Positions 1 to 8,349 of a stretch of 10,768 bases of DNA are shown piece by piece (position 1 is the first letter of the stretch; every line of letters starts with the position of its first letter). The notes under the pieces are model-generated. The model was not told where the DNA came from. It saw only the letters and a list, made by a program, of their open reading frames with translations, and did not search any database. The translations under genes and the position numbers were made by a program. The DNA comes from Deltaproteobacteria bacterium (GTDB taxonomy: Bacteria; Desulfobacterota; Desulfobacteria; Desulfobacterales; SURF-15). The stretch is from the NCBI GenBank assembly GCA_024644775.1, contig JAHEHB010000169.1:1-10768 (forward strand), in the 5' to 3' direction.

Positions 1-16
1 TTATCGTAAAATTTAC

Positions 17-934
17 ATGAAGCGTATCCATGAAATCACATCCCGTCAAAACGGCAGGGCTCCTTTAAGCGTCTATATTGAACCCACCAATCGGTGCAAT
101 TCCGACTGCGTTGTCTGCCCGCGCAAAGCCATGACCAGAAATGAAGGGGTTATGGATATCGATCTCTTTACCAAAGCGGTTAATGAGTGCGCCGAACTGG
201 GTGTCAAGTGGGTGGTACTGCAAATGTTCGGCGAACCCTTCATGGATAGGGGCTTTCTGGAAAAGGCCCGTATCGCTAAATCCATGGGTCTGAAAACGTC
301 GATCTACACCAACGGTGCGCTTTTAAGTAAACGCAAAACAGCGCAGATTATAGAGGAAACCCTTTTGGATCACATGGTTGTTTCAATCGACGGCGCCAAT
401 GCCACAGAATACAACCAAAACAGGCCGACGCTGAATATTGAACACATAGAAAAAAACGTTCGACACCTTCTGGCGGAAAGAAAAAGGGCCGGCCGGAGAC
501 TTCCGAAGATAAAAATCCATTGCACCCACCTGCCTGGAGTTGAATACGATCATCCGGCTTTTCACCATAAATGGGGGCCGATGACAGACGGTGTTACCTT
601 TACACCTACCCGTGACTGGGGCGGGCAGATGCGGGGTATCAGCACCATCAAGAAACCTGAAGCACGCTACCCCTGTTTTCTGCTTTGGAACCAGTTTTAC
701 GTCCTGTGGGATGGTAGTGTTACTTTTTGCAGCATCGATTTCGACGGTCGGTATGTTCTCGGAAACATTCGGCAGCAGCGCCTTGGATCCCTGTGGCAGG
801 GCGAAACCATGGGGGCTTTAAGGCGTCAGCATCTCAATGGGCATATAAACGGACATCCCTTCTGTCGCGAATGCGTTTTTTCCACCCATGAAAAAACCTG
901 GTGGTGGCATGAACCGGAAAATGTGCTGTTTTAA
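17..934 (+). CDS. Radical SAM protein with C-terminal SPASM-type cluster domain
   Basis: Predicted to cleave S-adenosylmethionine reductively and start radical chemistry on an unidentified substrate. The radical SAM cluster motif C-x3-C-x2-C is visible at C27, C31 and C34 in NRCNSDCVVCPR. It is followed by FGEP at about 71-74, the counterpart of the family's GGE motif, and by VSIDG at about 122-126. The C-terminal part has cysteines near 220, 238, 283 and 286, with the usual WDGSVTFC and LGNI...SLW pattern of SPASM/twitch domains that hold auxiliary Fe-S clusters. About 305 residues is short but normal for this class. I see no Shine-Dalgarno before ATG 17, and the frame stays open to base 2, so the true start may lie outside the window. 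It is the first gene of a co-directional glycan-type cluster, so a sugar or glycan-precursor substrate is plausible. Peptide maturation is the alternative, but no precursor peptide is seen next to it. Confidence 0.88.
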   Translation: MKRIHEITSRQNGRAPLSVYIEPTNRCNSDCVVCPRKAMTRNEGVMDIDLFTKAVNECAELGVKWVVLQMFGEPFMDRGFLEKARIAKSMGLKTSIYTNGALLSKRKTAQIIEETLLDHMVVSIDGANATEYNQNRPTLNIEHIEKNVRHLLAERKRAGRRLPKIKIHCTHLPGVEYDHPAFHHKWGPMTDGVTFTPTRDWGGQMRGISTIKKPEARYPCFLLWNQFYVLWDGSVTFCSIDFDGRYVLGNIRQQRLGSLWQGETMGALRRQHLNGHINGHPFCRECVFSTHEKTWWWHEPENVLF

Positions 935-1005
935 CGCCCATGCTTCTAACCAACTAAAACTTCCCCTGCCGGATAGAAAATACAAGCCCGATTTCATTTT
1001 GAATC

Positions 1006-1012
1006 GAGGAAG
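1006..1012 (+). promoter_or_regulatory. Ribosome binding site of the first B12 radical SAM gene
   Basis: GAGGAAG lies 7 nt before ATG 1020, at ideal spacing. It supports ATG 1020 as the start and is one of the clearest Shine-Dalgarno sequences in the window. Confidence 0.75.
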
Positions 1013-1019
1013 ATAAACA

Positions 1020-2753
1020 ATGCTGAAATTTGCCATTATTCAGATCACCTGGGGCTCTTATAAGATAGATGCGGATAGAGCGATCGGGGCTGAAACCAAT
1101 TCCATAGGATGTTTGTCATTAGCGACCTACCTTCACAACAAGTTACCCACTGAAATCGAAACAACCGTCATTGACGATTTGGACAGTTTTGATCCATGCG
1201 ATTACGACATTATCGGGCTTTCCGTAACATCGCCCCATTACATGGATGCGATTGAACTGGCAAAAAATTTCAAACAGATCACCAATACTCCGATTATTAT
1301 CGGCGGCATCCATATATCCGTTCGACCTGAAGATTTTCACGAAGCCTTTGATGTCGGCGTAGTTGGAGAAGGTGAGCTGACCTTGACTGAATTGGTGGAA
1401 TTGCTGATCACCCGGGGCAACTTTACGCACGAGCATATGAAAGCGGTTAAAGGAATCGTCTACATGGGCCCTCATGGGCCGATTACGACACCTGAACGTC
1501 CACTTATCGACGACCTAAACGATATCCCCATACCCGATTACCGCCTCCCAAATATACCTAACAGCTTCCAGCCGAGGATATTTTCGTCACGAGGCTGCCT
1601 CTTTAATTGCCATATTTGTACACAAAAAAAATTATGGCGAGGCTCATTTCGCTCTTACAGCATTGAAAACACCTTAAACCAAATTAGAAATATTTTGGAA
1701 AGGCATCCCGATCAGACGCACATTGGTATCGATGACGATTTGTTCTTCTATTCGAAAAAGCGCACCAGGGAATTTCTCGGCGCCCTAAAAAAAGAACCGT
1801 TCTACAAGAAGATAAGATTTACCGCTTGGATCAGAGCCGATATGATCGACGAGGACATGTGCCAGCTACTGACGGAATTGAATATATCACAAATATCTTT
1901 TGGCTTCGAAAACGCCTCGGATCGGTTATTGAAAAAAATGAACAAGAAAACCAGGCTGAAGGACAACCTAAAAGCTATAGATTTACTTTCAAAACAACAG
2001 ATCCCTTTAACGGTAACATCCATCATAGGCTTTCCTACCGAAACCGAGCAGGAAATCAGATACACTTTCAAAGTATTGGAGGAGGCGATACTTTCCGGGA
2101 ATTGCCAGTTCGCAAGAATTAACATTTTGTCTCCCTACCCGGATACCTACTATTGGAAAGAGTTTATAAAGAACAACGAGGTCACCTTCCCATTCAACTG
2201 CGACAGGTTTAAGTATCAATCCTATCTGGACTGCATTGAGGAGGGAACCAATACGAATTATATCGAGGAATGGATTCGTATCAGAGAGCAAACGGATTGT
2301 GTGTATGTGGGAGGCGTTCCAAAGAACCGCTTTTACGAAATTTTACGTGAATTGCTGCCGCCCTTTCACAATCTATTCCTTAATAGAAGTAACTTTATCA
2401 AGAAAACATTTAATGCGCTGAATCTTATCAACAACAATAGGCAAATAAGCGAGCAAACTCGATACGCCATTTATGGTACAGGGGTTCTTACCCATAAAAT
2501 TCTACCCGATTTGAACCTATCAAAGGGCCATTTTCTCGGGTTCTACGACTCCGATACCCAAAAACAAGAATCGAATTGGATGCGCCATAGGATAAGGAAC
2601 CCCAAGAACATTCCTAATGATAACCCAGATATCATCTTTGTGTCCGCCATGAGCTCTGTATCAACACAGGCAATAGGAGACACGATAAGAGACACCGGAT
2701 ATACAGGTCACATAATTTCATTAGTTACAAATGTTTCTGCACCCGCACTTTAG
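1020..2753 (+). CDS. B12-binding-domain radical SAM protein with extra C-terminal Rossmann-like domain
   Basis: Class B-type radical SAM enzyme, a family that includes cobalamin-dependent C- or P-methylases and ring-rearranging enzymes. The N-terminal cobalamin-binding-like domain covers about 1-165: DYDIIGLSVTSPHY at 61-74, PIIIGGIHIS at 91-100 and VGEGE at 115-119. No DxHxxG motif is visible, so cobalamin would bind base-off without the classical histidine, as in many relatives. The radical SAM motif is RGCLFNCHIC with C193, C197 and C200; IDDDLF and the SFGFENASD segment follow as expected. From about 481 to the end there is an additional domain starting YAIYGTGVLTH and running through GFYDSD and DIIFVSA. 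This resembles the Rossmann-like nucleotide-binding domains seen on glycan-modifying enzymes. At 577 residues it is longer than the usual 430-500. It ends in TAG, the only standard-length gene here that does. The substrate is unknown; a sugar nucleotide or glycan is my inference. Confidence 0.88.
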   Translation: MLKFAIIQITWGSYKIDADRAIGAETNSIGCLSLATYLHNKLPTEIETTVIDDLDSFDPCDYDIIGLSVTSPHYMDAIELAKNFKQITNTPIIIGGIHISVRPEDFHEAFDVGVVGEGELTLTELVELLITRGNFTHEHMKAVKGIVYMGPHGPITTPERPLIDDLNDIPIPDYRLPNIPNSFQPRIFSSRGCLFNCHICTQKKLWRGSFRSYSIENTLNQIRNILERHPDQTHIGIDDDLFFYSKKRTREFLGALKKEPFYKKIRFTAWIRADMIDEDMCQLLTELNISQISFGFENASDRLLKKMNKKTRLKDNLKAIDLLSKQQIPLTVTSIIGFPTETEQEIRYTFKVLEEAILSGNCQFARINILSPYPDTYYWKEFIKNNEVTFPFNCDRFKYQSYLDCIEEGTNTNYIEEWIRIREQTDCVYVGGVPKNRFYEILRELLPPFHNLFLNRSNFIKKTFNALNLINNNRQISEQTRYAIYGTGVLTHKILPDLNLSKGHFLGFYDSDTQKQESNWMRHRIRNPKNIPNDNPDIIFVSAMSSVSTQAIGDTIRDTGYTGHIISLVTNVSAPAL

Positions 2754-2782
2754 TATGACGAGAAATTTGGGAAGTATGTTTT

Positions 2783-2787
2783 GGAGG
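2783..2787 (+). promoter_or_regulatory. Ribosome binding site deciding the methyltransferase start
   Basis: GGAGG is 8 nt before ATG 2796. It overlaps the alternative TTG at 2781, which has no suitable site of its own, so ATG 2796 is preferred. Confidence 0.7.
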
Positions 2788-2795
2788 TTCTGGAG

Positions 2796-3560
2796 ATGAG
2801 TCAAGACTTCGGTTCAAATATAGCAGCATTGGAACAGAGGATCGACGCAAATCGGTCCGCACGATACGACCTGGAGGAATGGATATTCAGTCAAACCACC
2901 ATAAGACGCGAGATGCATGTCTTGGATCTCGGATGCGGAACGGGAAAGCAGATATTTGCCCTACACAGGCTTCTGTCGCCACAGAGCAGGATTGTTGGAG
3001 TGGATATTTCCCCGGACGCTGTCTCTCAAATAAACAGGCGCGCTATGCATGAAAAAGCCGCAAACGTGACTGCCGTCCAATGTGGGATTGATCGGGTTAT
3101 CGACCATTTTCAAGGTACACGCTTCGATCTGATTCTGTCTACCTATGCAATTTACTACTCACGCAATATGGCAAAACTGATGTCTTCACTCACTTGCTTG
3201 CTGAATCCTAATGCACAACTTTTTATTTGTGGATATGGAAAGGGCACGAACCAGGAAATCTATGATTTTATCAATGAGCTGCCGGTAAGCCTTTCCATAC
3301 AACCAAAGGCTTCAGACGATTTTATCAGCAAAGACCAAATCGAAGACATTTCTCATCACTACGTTTCATGTCGTGAGGCACGGCTTCCCAATAAGGTCAT
3401 TTTCACGTCATCTGGCGCCCTTTTGAACTGGTGGATAAATCATAACTCCTATATCCCTGAGATTCATCAGGTGGTCCATCAAGGCCTTGATCATTTCTTC
3501 CGGGAAAACGAGGTCTTCTCTTTATCCAAAAACGTCCTGGGGGTCTGTTTTGAAGCTTGA
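2796..3560 (+). CDS. Class I SAM-dependent methyltransferase
   Basis: Predicted to transfer a methyl group from S-adenosylmethionine. Motif I is clear at residues 42-50 (VLDLGCGTG). The acidic residue ending strand 2 is D70 in VGVDIS, and FDLILSTYAIYY at roughly 110-121 is the motif IV region. The length of 254 residues is typical of small-molecule or sugar methyltransferases with a C-terminal substrate-recognition part. The N-terminal stretch RIDANRSARYDLEEWIF is a short helical cap. A longer product from TTG 2781 is possible but less likely. The gene starts 42 nt after the amber stop of the upstream radical SAM gene, in the same frame with no other stop between them. Its 3' end overlaps the deacetylase by 11 nt, which suggests translational coupling. 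Substrate unknown; O-methylation of a cluster sugar is an inference. Confidence 0.87.
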   Translation: MSQDFGSNIAALEQRIDANRSARYDLEEWIFSQTTIRREMHVLDLGCGTGKQIFALHRLLSPQSRIVGVDISPDAVSQINRRAMHEKAANVTAVQCGIDRVIDHFQGTRFDLILSTYAIYYSRNMAKLMSSLTCLLNPNAQLFICGYGKGTNQEIYDFINELPVSLSIQPKASDDFISKDQIEDISHHYVSCREARLPNKVIFTSSGALLNWWINHNSYIPEIHQVVHQGLDHFFRENEVFSLSKNVLGVCFEA

Positions 3561-4323
3561 CGACTTCAGCTATAAGGCCTACGGAGACCTGCTGCACAAC
3601 CTGCTCAGCTCACGACGCAATCTATGCTTCAAGGATTGCGTGAAAGAGAATCCCGAAGGCAACTACTAGATTCTGCGTCATGATGTAGACTTTTCACCGG
3701 AATCAGCGTTTCGTATGGCTGAATTTGAGGCCAAACTCGATATCAAGGCTACGTACTTCATTCTTCTTTCCTCTCCCTATTACAACCTGTTAAGCGAAGA
3801 CTATATTGATTTCCCACGGAGATTAGCCGAAATGGGCCATGAGATTGGCTTGCATTACGATGTAAAAACCATGGAGAAAGCCTCCCGGGGTGTCGGATTA
3901 ACCGATATGCTGCACAGGGAAATCGAAGCCCTGTCCCACCTTGCCGGGATGGATGTAACGTCGATTGCCATGCACAATCCATCCTTATCGGGTATTGATC
4001 CGTTTCGGAAGACACGCTTCATAAATGCTTACGCCGATGCACATACGAAGGACATAGCCTATTTTTCGGATAGCTGTGGGGCCTGGCGAGATAAGTTTGC
4101 AGAGCGATTTGAAAAAAATCGGATTCCCTTGCAATTGCAGCTGCTGATTCATCCGATATTCTGGTCGGCATCCTCCTCCAATCGATGGGAAATATTGGAT
4201 CGTTTCGTACAAGGAAAGCATGGTCACCTGTTGAAGGATGCCCGACAGGTGAAAGGTTTATGGAGAAATCATACCGGAGTCAATGAACATGACAGAAGGA
4301 TTCGGATTGGAAGTAACCAATGA
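3550..4323 (+). pseudogene. Polysaccharide deacetylase (NodB-like) family protein interrupted by an in-frame amber codon
   Basis: If decoded throughout, this frame gives 257 residues of a NodB/CE4-like deacetylase, predicted to remove acyl groups from an N-acetylated sugar or glycan. Features in order: KLDDFSYKAY at the N-terminus; TAG at codon 40 (3667-3669); the catalytic/metal motif RHDVD at 43-47; the metal-binding GHEIGLHYD at 96-104; AMHNPS at 140-145; FSDSCGAWR at 172-180; and LLIHPIFW at 199-206. Reading frame and homology-like sequence continue unbroken across the TAG, so there is no frameshift. The start is TTG 3550, 6 nt after GGGGG at 3539-3543 and overlapping the previous gene by 11 nt. 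The first ATG after the stop is 3715; it would give 202 residues lacking RHDVD and has no good ribosome binding site. The gene is therefore either a recent one-base pseudogene, a sequencing error, or an amber codon that is read through. TTG-to-TAG or a similar single change would explain it. Confidence 0.8.
3667..3669 (+). other. In-frame amber codon inside the deacetylase frame
   Basis: The TAG lies between Asn-Tyr and Ile-Leu-Arg-His-Asp-Val-Asp. In related deacetylases this position sits on the strand leading into the catalytic motif and is usually hydrophobic (family knowledge). Decoding by a suppressor or by pyrrolysine would restore a full-length enzyme. Confidence 0.85.
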
Positions 4324-4352
4324 TTTTATCCCATGGGGGAGTCTAAACTAAT

Positions 4353-6284
4353 ATGTGCGGCGTAGCAGGTATATATCATTTAAATGGTGGACATGAAGCC
4401 CCCCAATCCCTTCAACTGATGTGCGATGTTCAACGGCACCGGGGACCCGATGCCGGCGGATTCCTTCTATTTCCGGAACTTCAGACATCGCATAGTAAAG
4501 GAGCAACACCGATCCGTATTTGTGAACAGGAAGAATCGCGTTCGAGCGGTCAACTCCAAAAAGAGAATAAGTTTAAACTGGGATTCGGCCATCGTCGGTT
4601 GGCCATCATCGATCTCTCGGAAGCCGGGCACCAACCCATGGCCAATGAAACCGGTCGGATCTGGATTACATACAATGGAGAGATTTACAACTTTCAAGAA
4701 TTGCGGCGAGAATTGACCGCATTCGGTCATATGTTTCGATCCAACACCGATACCGAGGTGATTATTCATGCCTATGAACAGTGGGGGGAGGTGTGTGTTA
4801 ACCGATTTAACGGGATGTGGGCCTTCGCCATATGGGATTCGGAACAGCAACACCTCTTTCTTTCAAGGGATCGTTTCGGGATAAAACCGCTCTATTTTTT
4901 AGCCGGCCCGGATGAATTTATCTTTGCATCTGAGATCAAGGCAATCCTCTCCGTCCGCAGGGATCAGCGAATACCCAATATTCCTCACATCGCCACGTTT
5001 ATCACCCACGGTCTCATGGATCACGATTCCGAAACATTCTTTCGCAATGTAAAATCGGTTCCCCCGGGACACTCTTTGCGTGTCTCTCGGGCAGGGATTC
5101 GTCTTCAAAAATATTGGGAACTCAGGCCCGCTTACGACCAAGTGAATGTTCAGGATAATGGAATAAATGATCTTCAAGATCGTTTTTATGCGCTGCTCAA
5201 AGATGCGGTATCTCTTCGCTTGACAAGCGACGCACCGCTTGGCTCCTGCCTGAGTGGAGGTTTGGATTCAAGCGCCATCGTTTCCATAGCGGCGGCGTCC
5301 CGACCGAATCTCCCCTGCTTTACATCGTTTTTTGAAGAAGAAGGCTGGAATGAAGCCCACCATGCTGAAGCGGTTGCCAATCGATTTCAAACCGATTCTC
5401 ACTGGATCGCGCCGCAGGTCACAGCGTTCCAAGAGACACTCGATAATCTCATATGGTACCAGGACGAACCTTGCGCTGCTTACGGGACATTTCCGCAATG
5501 GAAAATCATGGAAGAAGCGTCAAAACATATCCGGGTACTGCTGGATGGCCAAGGCGGAGACGAATTGCTGGGAGGATATCTGCATTTTCTACCCCATTAT
5601 CTGAAAGCGCTTCAACAGGACCCCCGGTATGATAGATCGAATTTTCGGTCGGCTCAAAACCATATTCATAACCACTATAACAAAGAACTCGCCACCCCAT
5701 ATGACCCGAGGCATGGAGACCGGCTCGAAAGCCGTCGCGCGGTTCTGTCATCGGAATTAAGAGCCGAATGTTTCATCCCTTCCAGGGGTTTTAACGGCCC
5801 GTTTTCCAATCACCTGGACAATGTCCTCTACTTTTCCTTAACTCGGGATATCCTTCCGAGTCTTTTGCATTATCAGGATCGCCTCAGTATGGCATTTTCA
5901 ATCGAATCGAGAGTCCCCTTTCTTGACTATCGGCTAGTGGAGTTTGCTTTCGGGATTCCATATGATGAAAAAATCTTCAATGGAACCACAAAACTTATTC
6001 TCCGGAAATCGATGGCAGGACGATTGCCGGAATCTGTTCGGCTGCGCAGAGATAAAATGGGATTTCCTGCCCCCCTGGCCAAATGGATTCGGAACGATCT
6101 CAAGGAACCGATACATGATACCCTTTTCTCCTCCAAAATGTATCAGCGTGGCATTCTGAATCACAAAATTATAGGACAACGATATGAAGATCACCTTACC
6201 GGCAAGTCCGACCACACATGGGAAATATGGCGATGGCTCACCTTAGAGACGTGGTTTCGCTGTTTTATCGATAAAGAAATTTGA
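4353..6284 (+). CDS. asnB: Asparagine synthase (glutamine-hydrolysing)-like amidotransferase
   Basis: Uses glutamine-derived ammonia and ATP to amidate a carboxylate: aspartate in true asparagine synthetase, or often a uronic acid or other group in polysaccharide loci. The N-terminal class II glutaminase begins MCGVAG, exposing nucleophile C2. RHRGPD (29-33 region), GHRRLAIIDLS (79-89) and YNGEIYN (107-113) are all present. The synthetase domain carries the PP-loop SGGLDSS at 301-307 and DGQGGDELLGGY later on. RDKMGFPAPLAKW near the C-terminus is typical of the family. It has 643 residues, slightly long. The excess includes about 25-30 extra, polar, low-complexity residues between RGPD and GHRRL, roughly 45-75. 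GGGGGAG at 4335-4341 precedes ATG by 11 nt. It lies 29 nt after the deacetylase frame and 13 nt before the glycosyltransferase, so it is very probably cotranscribed. The symbol reflects the family; its real acceptor is not proven. Confidence 0.93.
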   Translation: MCGVAGIYHLNGGHEAPQSLQLMCDVQRHRGPDAGGFLLFPELQTSHSKGATPIRICEQEESRSSGQLQKENKFKLGFGHRRLAIIDLSEAGHQPMANETGRIWITYNGEIYNFQELRRELTAFGHMFRSNTDTEVIIHAYEQWGEVCVNRFNGMWAFAIWDSEQQHLFLSRDRFGIKPLYFLAGPDEFIFASEIKAILSVRRDQRIPNIPHIATFITHGLMDHDSETFFRNVKSVPPGHSLRVSRAGIRLQKYWELRPAYDQVNVQDNGINDLQDRFYALLKDAVSLRLTSDAPLGSCLSGGLDSSAIVSIAAASRPNLPCFTSFFEEEGWNEAHHAEAVANRFQTDSHWIAPQVTAFQETLDNLIWYQDEPCAAYGTFPQWKIMEEASKHIRVLLDGQGGDELLGGYLHFLPHYLKALQQDPRYDRSNFRSAQNHIHNHYNKELATPYDPRHGDRLESRRAVLSSELRAECFIPSRGFNGPFSNHLDNVLYFSLTRDILPSLLHYQDRLSMAFSIESRVPFLDYRLVEFAFGIPYDEKIFNGTTKLILRKSMAGRLPESVRLRRDKMGFPAPLAKWIRNDLKEPIHDTLFSSKMYQRGILNHKIIGQRYEDHLTGKSDHTWEIWRWLTLETWFRCFIDKEI

Positions 6285-6297
6285 AAGTGAGCAAGGT

Positions 6298-7524
6298 ATG
6301 AAGATCGGAATGATTCTGGAAAGAGATTTTCCCACAACCCCCCCGGATATTCGGGTTGAAAAAGAGGCACAATCATTGATTCGGGGAGGGCATCAGGTTG
6401 AACTGCTTTCGCTGAAAATCACTTCCACTGCAGACCAGGAGAGAATCGAGGGAGTGAATGTCTTCAGGGTTCCCATCAACATGCTCTGCATCAAGGATTG
6501 GAACGAGTCGTTGGTTGAAAAGCATTTTCATTCTGATGATTCGCCCTGGGTGGATGCCGTAACGAATTTTATAAGCGATCGGGAGATCGATGTGCTTCAT
6601 GTCCATGACCTGCCCCTAGTCTGGACGGCCGCTAAATCCGCATCACGCAAAGGAATACCCGTGGTGTTTGATATGCATGAAATCTATCCGCCGATGGTTC
6701 AATTCATGAGGCCACAGACTCAGAACGGGTGGGATCCGGCCAAATGGGTATCAGAGTATGAAACGGAGTGCCTGAAACGGGTCGACAAGATCATTGTCGT
6801 TGTCGAAGAATCACGGCAGAGACTCCTGAAAATGGACATCCCAAAGGACAAAGTCGCTGTTATTATGAACACAGAAGATATTAAAAAAATGGAAAGGAGC
6901 CGCCAAAACAGAAAACGGCATCAGAACCTTAAGGACCGGTTCCTTGTCACCTATGTTGGAACATTTGGTGAAATCAGAGGGTTGGATATGCTTCTCTATG
7001 CAACCAAGAAGCTGGAAAATGAGATACCCATTCATCTGCTTCTTGTGGGTGGTGCCTATAATCAACCTGAATTGGAACGTATCGCGAACGAACAGACTAT
7101 GGAAGATCGGGTCACGATTACAGGATGGGTCGATTTTAAGGAAATCCCCGATTTTATCGCCATGTCCGATGTATGTGTGGTACCACATGTCAAAAATGAA
7201 TTCACAGACGCCACAATTCCGCATAAACTGTTTCAGTATATGCTGATGGGCAAACCGGTGATTGTCTCGAATGCCGCCCCTCTCAAGCGAATTGTAGAGG
7301 AATGCAACTGTGGCCTGGTTTTTTCGACAGGCGATATCGATGATCTGTCATCCACCATATTCGAATTGGCCGCTTCAGAAGAAAAGAGAAAGCGATTGGG
7401 CCAAAACGGTCTCAAGGCAGCATTAGCGATTTATAACTGGGGGAATGAAGAAGCCGTATTGTTGGAAACCTATAACACCATCCATAATCAGAAACAGAGT
7501 CCATTACTAATGAAAAAAGCGTAA
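6298..7524 (+). CDS. Glycosyltransferase family 4 (GT-B fold)
   Basis: Predicted retaining glycosyltransferase moving a sugar from a nucleotide donor to a growing glycan or lipid carrier at the cytoplasmic face. The N-terminal half shows the usual GT4 opening, MKIGMILERDFPTTPPDIRV followed by EKEAQSLIRGGHQVELL. VLHVHDLPL at about 99-107 and VVFDMHEIYPP follow. The C-terminal donor domain starts near 215 with FLVTYVGTF. It continues through LLLVGG, VTITGWVDF, AMSDVCVVPH and the donor-binding segment DATIPHKLFQYMLMGKPVIVSN-type region at about 303-325, where D replaces the first glutamate of the EX7E motif, as in several WbuB-like members. The length of 408 residues is normal. A short AGTGAG-like site lies just upstream. 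The 13-nt gap after the amidotransferase argues for one transcript. This is the only glycosyltransferase in the window, so further ones should lie outside it. Confidence 0.92.
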   Translation: MKIGMILERDFPTTPPDIRVEKEAQSLIRGGHQVELLSLKITSTADQERIEGVNVFRVPINMLCIKDWNESLVEKHFHSDDSPWVDAVTNFISDREIDVLHVHDLPLVWTAAKSASRKGIPVVFDMHEIYPPMVQFMRPQTQNGWDPAKWVSEYETECLKRVDKIIVVVEESRQRLLKMDIPKDKVAVIMNTEDIKKMERSRQNRKRHQNLKDRFLVTYVGTFGEIRGLDMLLYATKKLENEIPIHLLLVGGAYNQPELERIANEQTMEDRVTITGWVDFKEIPDFIAMSDVCVVPHVKNEFTDATIPHKLFQYMLMGKPVIVSNAAPLKRIVEECNCGLVFSTGDIDDLSSTIFELAASEEKRKRLGQNGLKAALAIYNWGNEEAVLLETYNTIHNQKQSPLLMKKA

Positions 7525-7572
7525 AAACTTAATGCCGTTCTCACCTTAATTAAAGAAAGACAACCTTCAGCG

Positions 7573-8349
7573 ATGTCCGACCGAAAGCAGCTTAATACAC
7601 CCAAAGGCGCCTACACGGTGTTCTTCATTTACTATGATGTAATGAAACGTTTCGGATTTGACTTGAAAGGCAAAACTGTTTTAAACATCGGCGCCGGCGA
7701 TCTTATCGGTCTCGATGTCCTTTTTCTCTTCTTCGGTGCTAAACAGGTGATTTCAGTGGATCTGAATCCTGGAAATTATCGATATCCGGAAATGTCGGAA
7801 CAACTCTTTTTTTTCAAAACATTGTGGGAAATACTCAAAGAAAATCGTATTAAAGGATCCCGCCTACCTTGGGACGATATTATTCATACAAAGCAACAAG
7901 GTACGTTTTACAACACAGATCGTCTCATTCGCCTTTCACCCGGTGACGCAAGCGATCTTCCCCTCAAAGATGGGTGTGTTGATTTTACTTTGTCGAATGC
8001 GGTCCTAGAGCATATCAGAAATCCAGAAAAAGCAATTAAAGAGATCGCCCGAACCCTTGCTAAAGCGGGTCATACCATGCACCGCGTTGATTTACGAGAC
8101 CATACAGATTTCTCAAGGCCCTATGAATTTTTAAAATCCGGGAAACCTATGAAAGGGTGCAATTTGTGGAGGGCATTCGAATTTGAAACGGCTTTTAAAA
8201 AAGAAAAACTCGATATTCTTGATTTTGAAGTATTCGATACTGGTATAGTCACTTCAGAGGAAAGAAGCGATTTCAGGCCAAAATTCGCAGACCTACCTCT
8301 CACGGAACTAGAAAAACTCAGGTTCATGGTCTATGCTCGAAAAACATGA
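7573..8349 (+). CDS. Class I SAM-dependent methyltransferase, second in cluster
   Basis: Predicted methyltransferase of 258 residues. Motif I is VLNIGAGDLIGLD at 36-48, slightly atypical because an asparagine stands where aspartate or glutamate is usual. The acidic strand-2 residue is D63 in VISVDLN, GDASDLPL is the motif II/III region, and SNAVLEHI at about 141-148 is the typical post-motif with the LEH triad. HRVDLRDHTDF near 170-180 matches methyltransferases often found in polysaccharide loci. It is unrelated in detail to the methyltransferase at 2796-3560, so the two probably modify different positions. ATG 7573 is preceded only by a weak purine stretch, AAAGAAAG. Its stop overlaps ATG 8346 of a small ORF in an ATGA arrangement. 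Exact substrate unknown. Confidence 0.87.
   Translation: MSDRKQLNTPKGAYTVFFIYYDVMKRFGFDLKGKTVLNIGAGDLIGLDVLFLFFGAKQVISVDLNPGNYRYPEMSEQLFFFKTLWEILKENRIKGSRLPWDDIIHTKQQGTFYNTDRLIRLSPGDASDLPLKDGCVDFTLSNAVLEHIRNPEKAIKEIARTLAKAGHTMHRVDLRDHTDFSRPYEFLKSGKPMKGCNLWRAFEFETAFKKEKLDILDFEVFDTGIVTSEERSDFRPKFADLPLTELEKLRFMVYARKT

Noticed and set aside
2781..2795. TTG 2781 as start of the first methyltransferase
   Set aside because: The good GGAGG at 2783-2787 overlaps it and is correctly spaced only for ATG 2796.
3667..3669. Selenocysteine as explanation of the internal stop
   Set aside because: The codon is TAG, not TGA.
3715..4323. A stand-alone 202-residue gene starting at ATG 3715
   Set aside because: It would lack the RHDVD catalytic motif, which is encoded in the same frame just upstream, and it has no ribosome binding site; it is the 3' part of the amber-interrupted gene.
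4467..4853. Long antisense open frames opposite asnB and other genes (for example 128 codons here, 137 codons at 6811-7224)
   Set aside because: They show no recognisable domain, lack ribosome binding sites and lie opposite strongly supported genes, so they are shadows.
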